From Limnephilus marmoratus (lineage: Eukaryota; Arthropoda; Insecta; Trichoptera; Limnephilidae), in the NCBI GenBank assembly GCA_917880885.1, contig OU862927.1, forward strand, positions 36,731,571 to 36,795,570: 64,000 nucleotides of DNA, written 5' to 3'. Below the pieces are notes generated by a model. That model searched no databases, was not told the origin of the DNA, and worked only from the letters and a program-made list of their open reading frames with translations. Positions within the stretch are counted from its first letter, which is position 1, and the number at the start of each line of letters is the position of its first letter. Made by a program: the position numbers and the translations under genes. This document shows positions 63,314 through 64,000 of the stretch, piece by piece.

Positions 63314-63317
63314 CTTG

Positions 63318-64000
63318 GATCTTAAGCGAGGGGCGCGCAAGCCGCCCGCCCCACTCACACCCGTACATCGCCTCACTCTTTTTTCCATAGTGGTAACGGC
63401 TCCTGACATATTCCGGTTTCTTCTTTTTGAATTTTCTAATATTCGCGAAATATATTAATAAAATAAAATAAAAAACTAAACACACTTCTCTCTCTGAAAT
63501 GTAATAAATAAAAGCCGACTGGAAAAAATTAAGAATAACCTTTTTACAAAGTGCTCTTTAAGTGGAATTATTTATATTGTTGCTATCCGAGTTCACTGCT
63601 CCGAAATATTCTGTTAACATAAATAATCTATCAATATATAAACAAATAAGGTGGTATAATTATGAGTATCTATCTCATTGATGTAATGCTTTTGTCAACT
63701 CATTTGTATTCACTCGAATTCATTTGCAAACTTTGTCATTTTTACCACTATTGCAACAATGCAAAACCAAATTTCGTACTCAAATTATGAAGCTATAACG
63801 AAGTCACGCATTTTGACAAATTTTCTATGAGATCGGACCAAAAGGGCCCCTGATACAAAAAATATTCCCATAGAGCAACAAAAACACGACATGTCGGAAT
63901 GAAACGAGATAACTCTCTTAGACAGAATGAGGTTGTTTCCTACAACGAAAAATGATTTTATTTTTTTACAAATGCATCTCATTTAAAACAAGAAGCTGAG
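63318..64000. other. Unassigned sequence
   Basis: No gene or bounded repeat recognised to the end of the window. Confidence 0.3.

Overview
This window is repeat-dominated eukaryotic DNA, most likely from an insect. It is AT-rich and carries tRNA-derived SINEs, Jockey-like and RTE-like LINEs, mariner, hAT, PIF/Harbinger, piggyBac-type and Helitron elements, plus the GTAGGTACC and CCTAACC micro-motifs common in insect introns. A hemipteran or a moth both fit; the sequence does not settle the order. There is no bacterial gene organisation.

Only one piece looks like a host gene. On the minus strand at 17,732-17,859 is a first coding exon with a good start context, one membrane helix resembling helix 1 of a rhodopsin-class GPCR, and a GTAAGT donor. 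About 600 bp upstream lies the most CpG-rich stretch of the window, 18,400-18,620, a plausible promoter. Later exons were not found, so the remaining 17 kb to the left may be intron.

Layout. 0-3 kb: Helitron piece, LINE-1 copy, TTAA MITE, SINE-A. 3.6-4.7 kb: two inverted copies of a periodic motif-array element. 5.1-6.7 kb: deleted mariner carrying a foldback element. 7-11.3 kb: MITEs, Helitron pieces, SINE-B copies. 12.7-14.8 kb: a candidate DNA transposon scattered with a 12-bp motif. 17-18.6 kb: GPCR exon and promoter. 19-24.5 kb: SINEs, MITEs, Jockey-like LINE-2 broken by a 197-bp TTAA insertion, and a third motif-array element. 24.9-26.6 kb: Helitron carrying an RTE LINE. 27.3-31.8 kb: hAT-like MITE, TTAA MITE broken by LINE-1 and a solo LTR, hAT remnant. 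33.2-34.9 kb: second mariner and fourth motif-array element. 35-42 kb: hAT remnant, MITEs, SINEs, solo LTR. 42-45 kb: little recognisable. 45.2-47 kb: LINE-1 copy split by a PIF/Harbinger element. 47.9-51 kb: SINEs, a 43-bp minisatellite, a LINE with an open reverse transcriptase frame, and a near-perfect 243-bp palindrome. 51.8-59.2 kb: nested MITE/LINE and a cluster of six Helitron-like units, one with a helicase remnant. 59.7-63.3 kb: MITEs, SINE-A, solo LTR.

The elements are connected by nesting. Many insertions were dated relative to one another by target-site duplications visible in the sequence: TTA, TTAA, TA, 4-, 5-, 8- and 9-bp. The least familiar structures are the 26-28-bp periodic motif-array family (four copies), the 12.7-14.8 kb element with eight copies of CAGGGGACTGTT, and the palindrome fused to a LINE.
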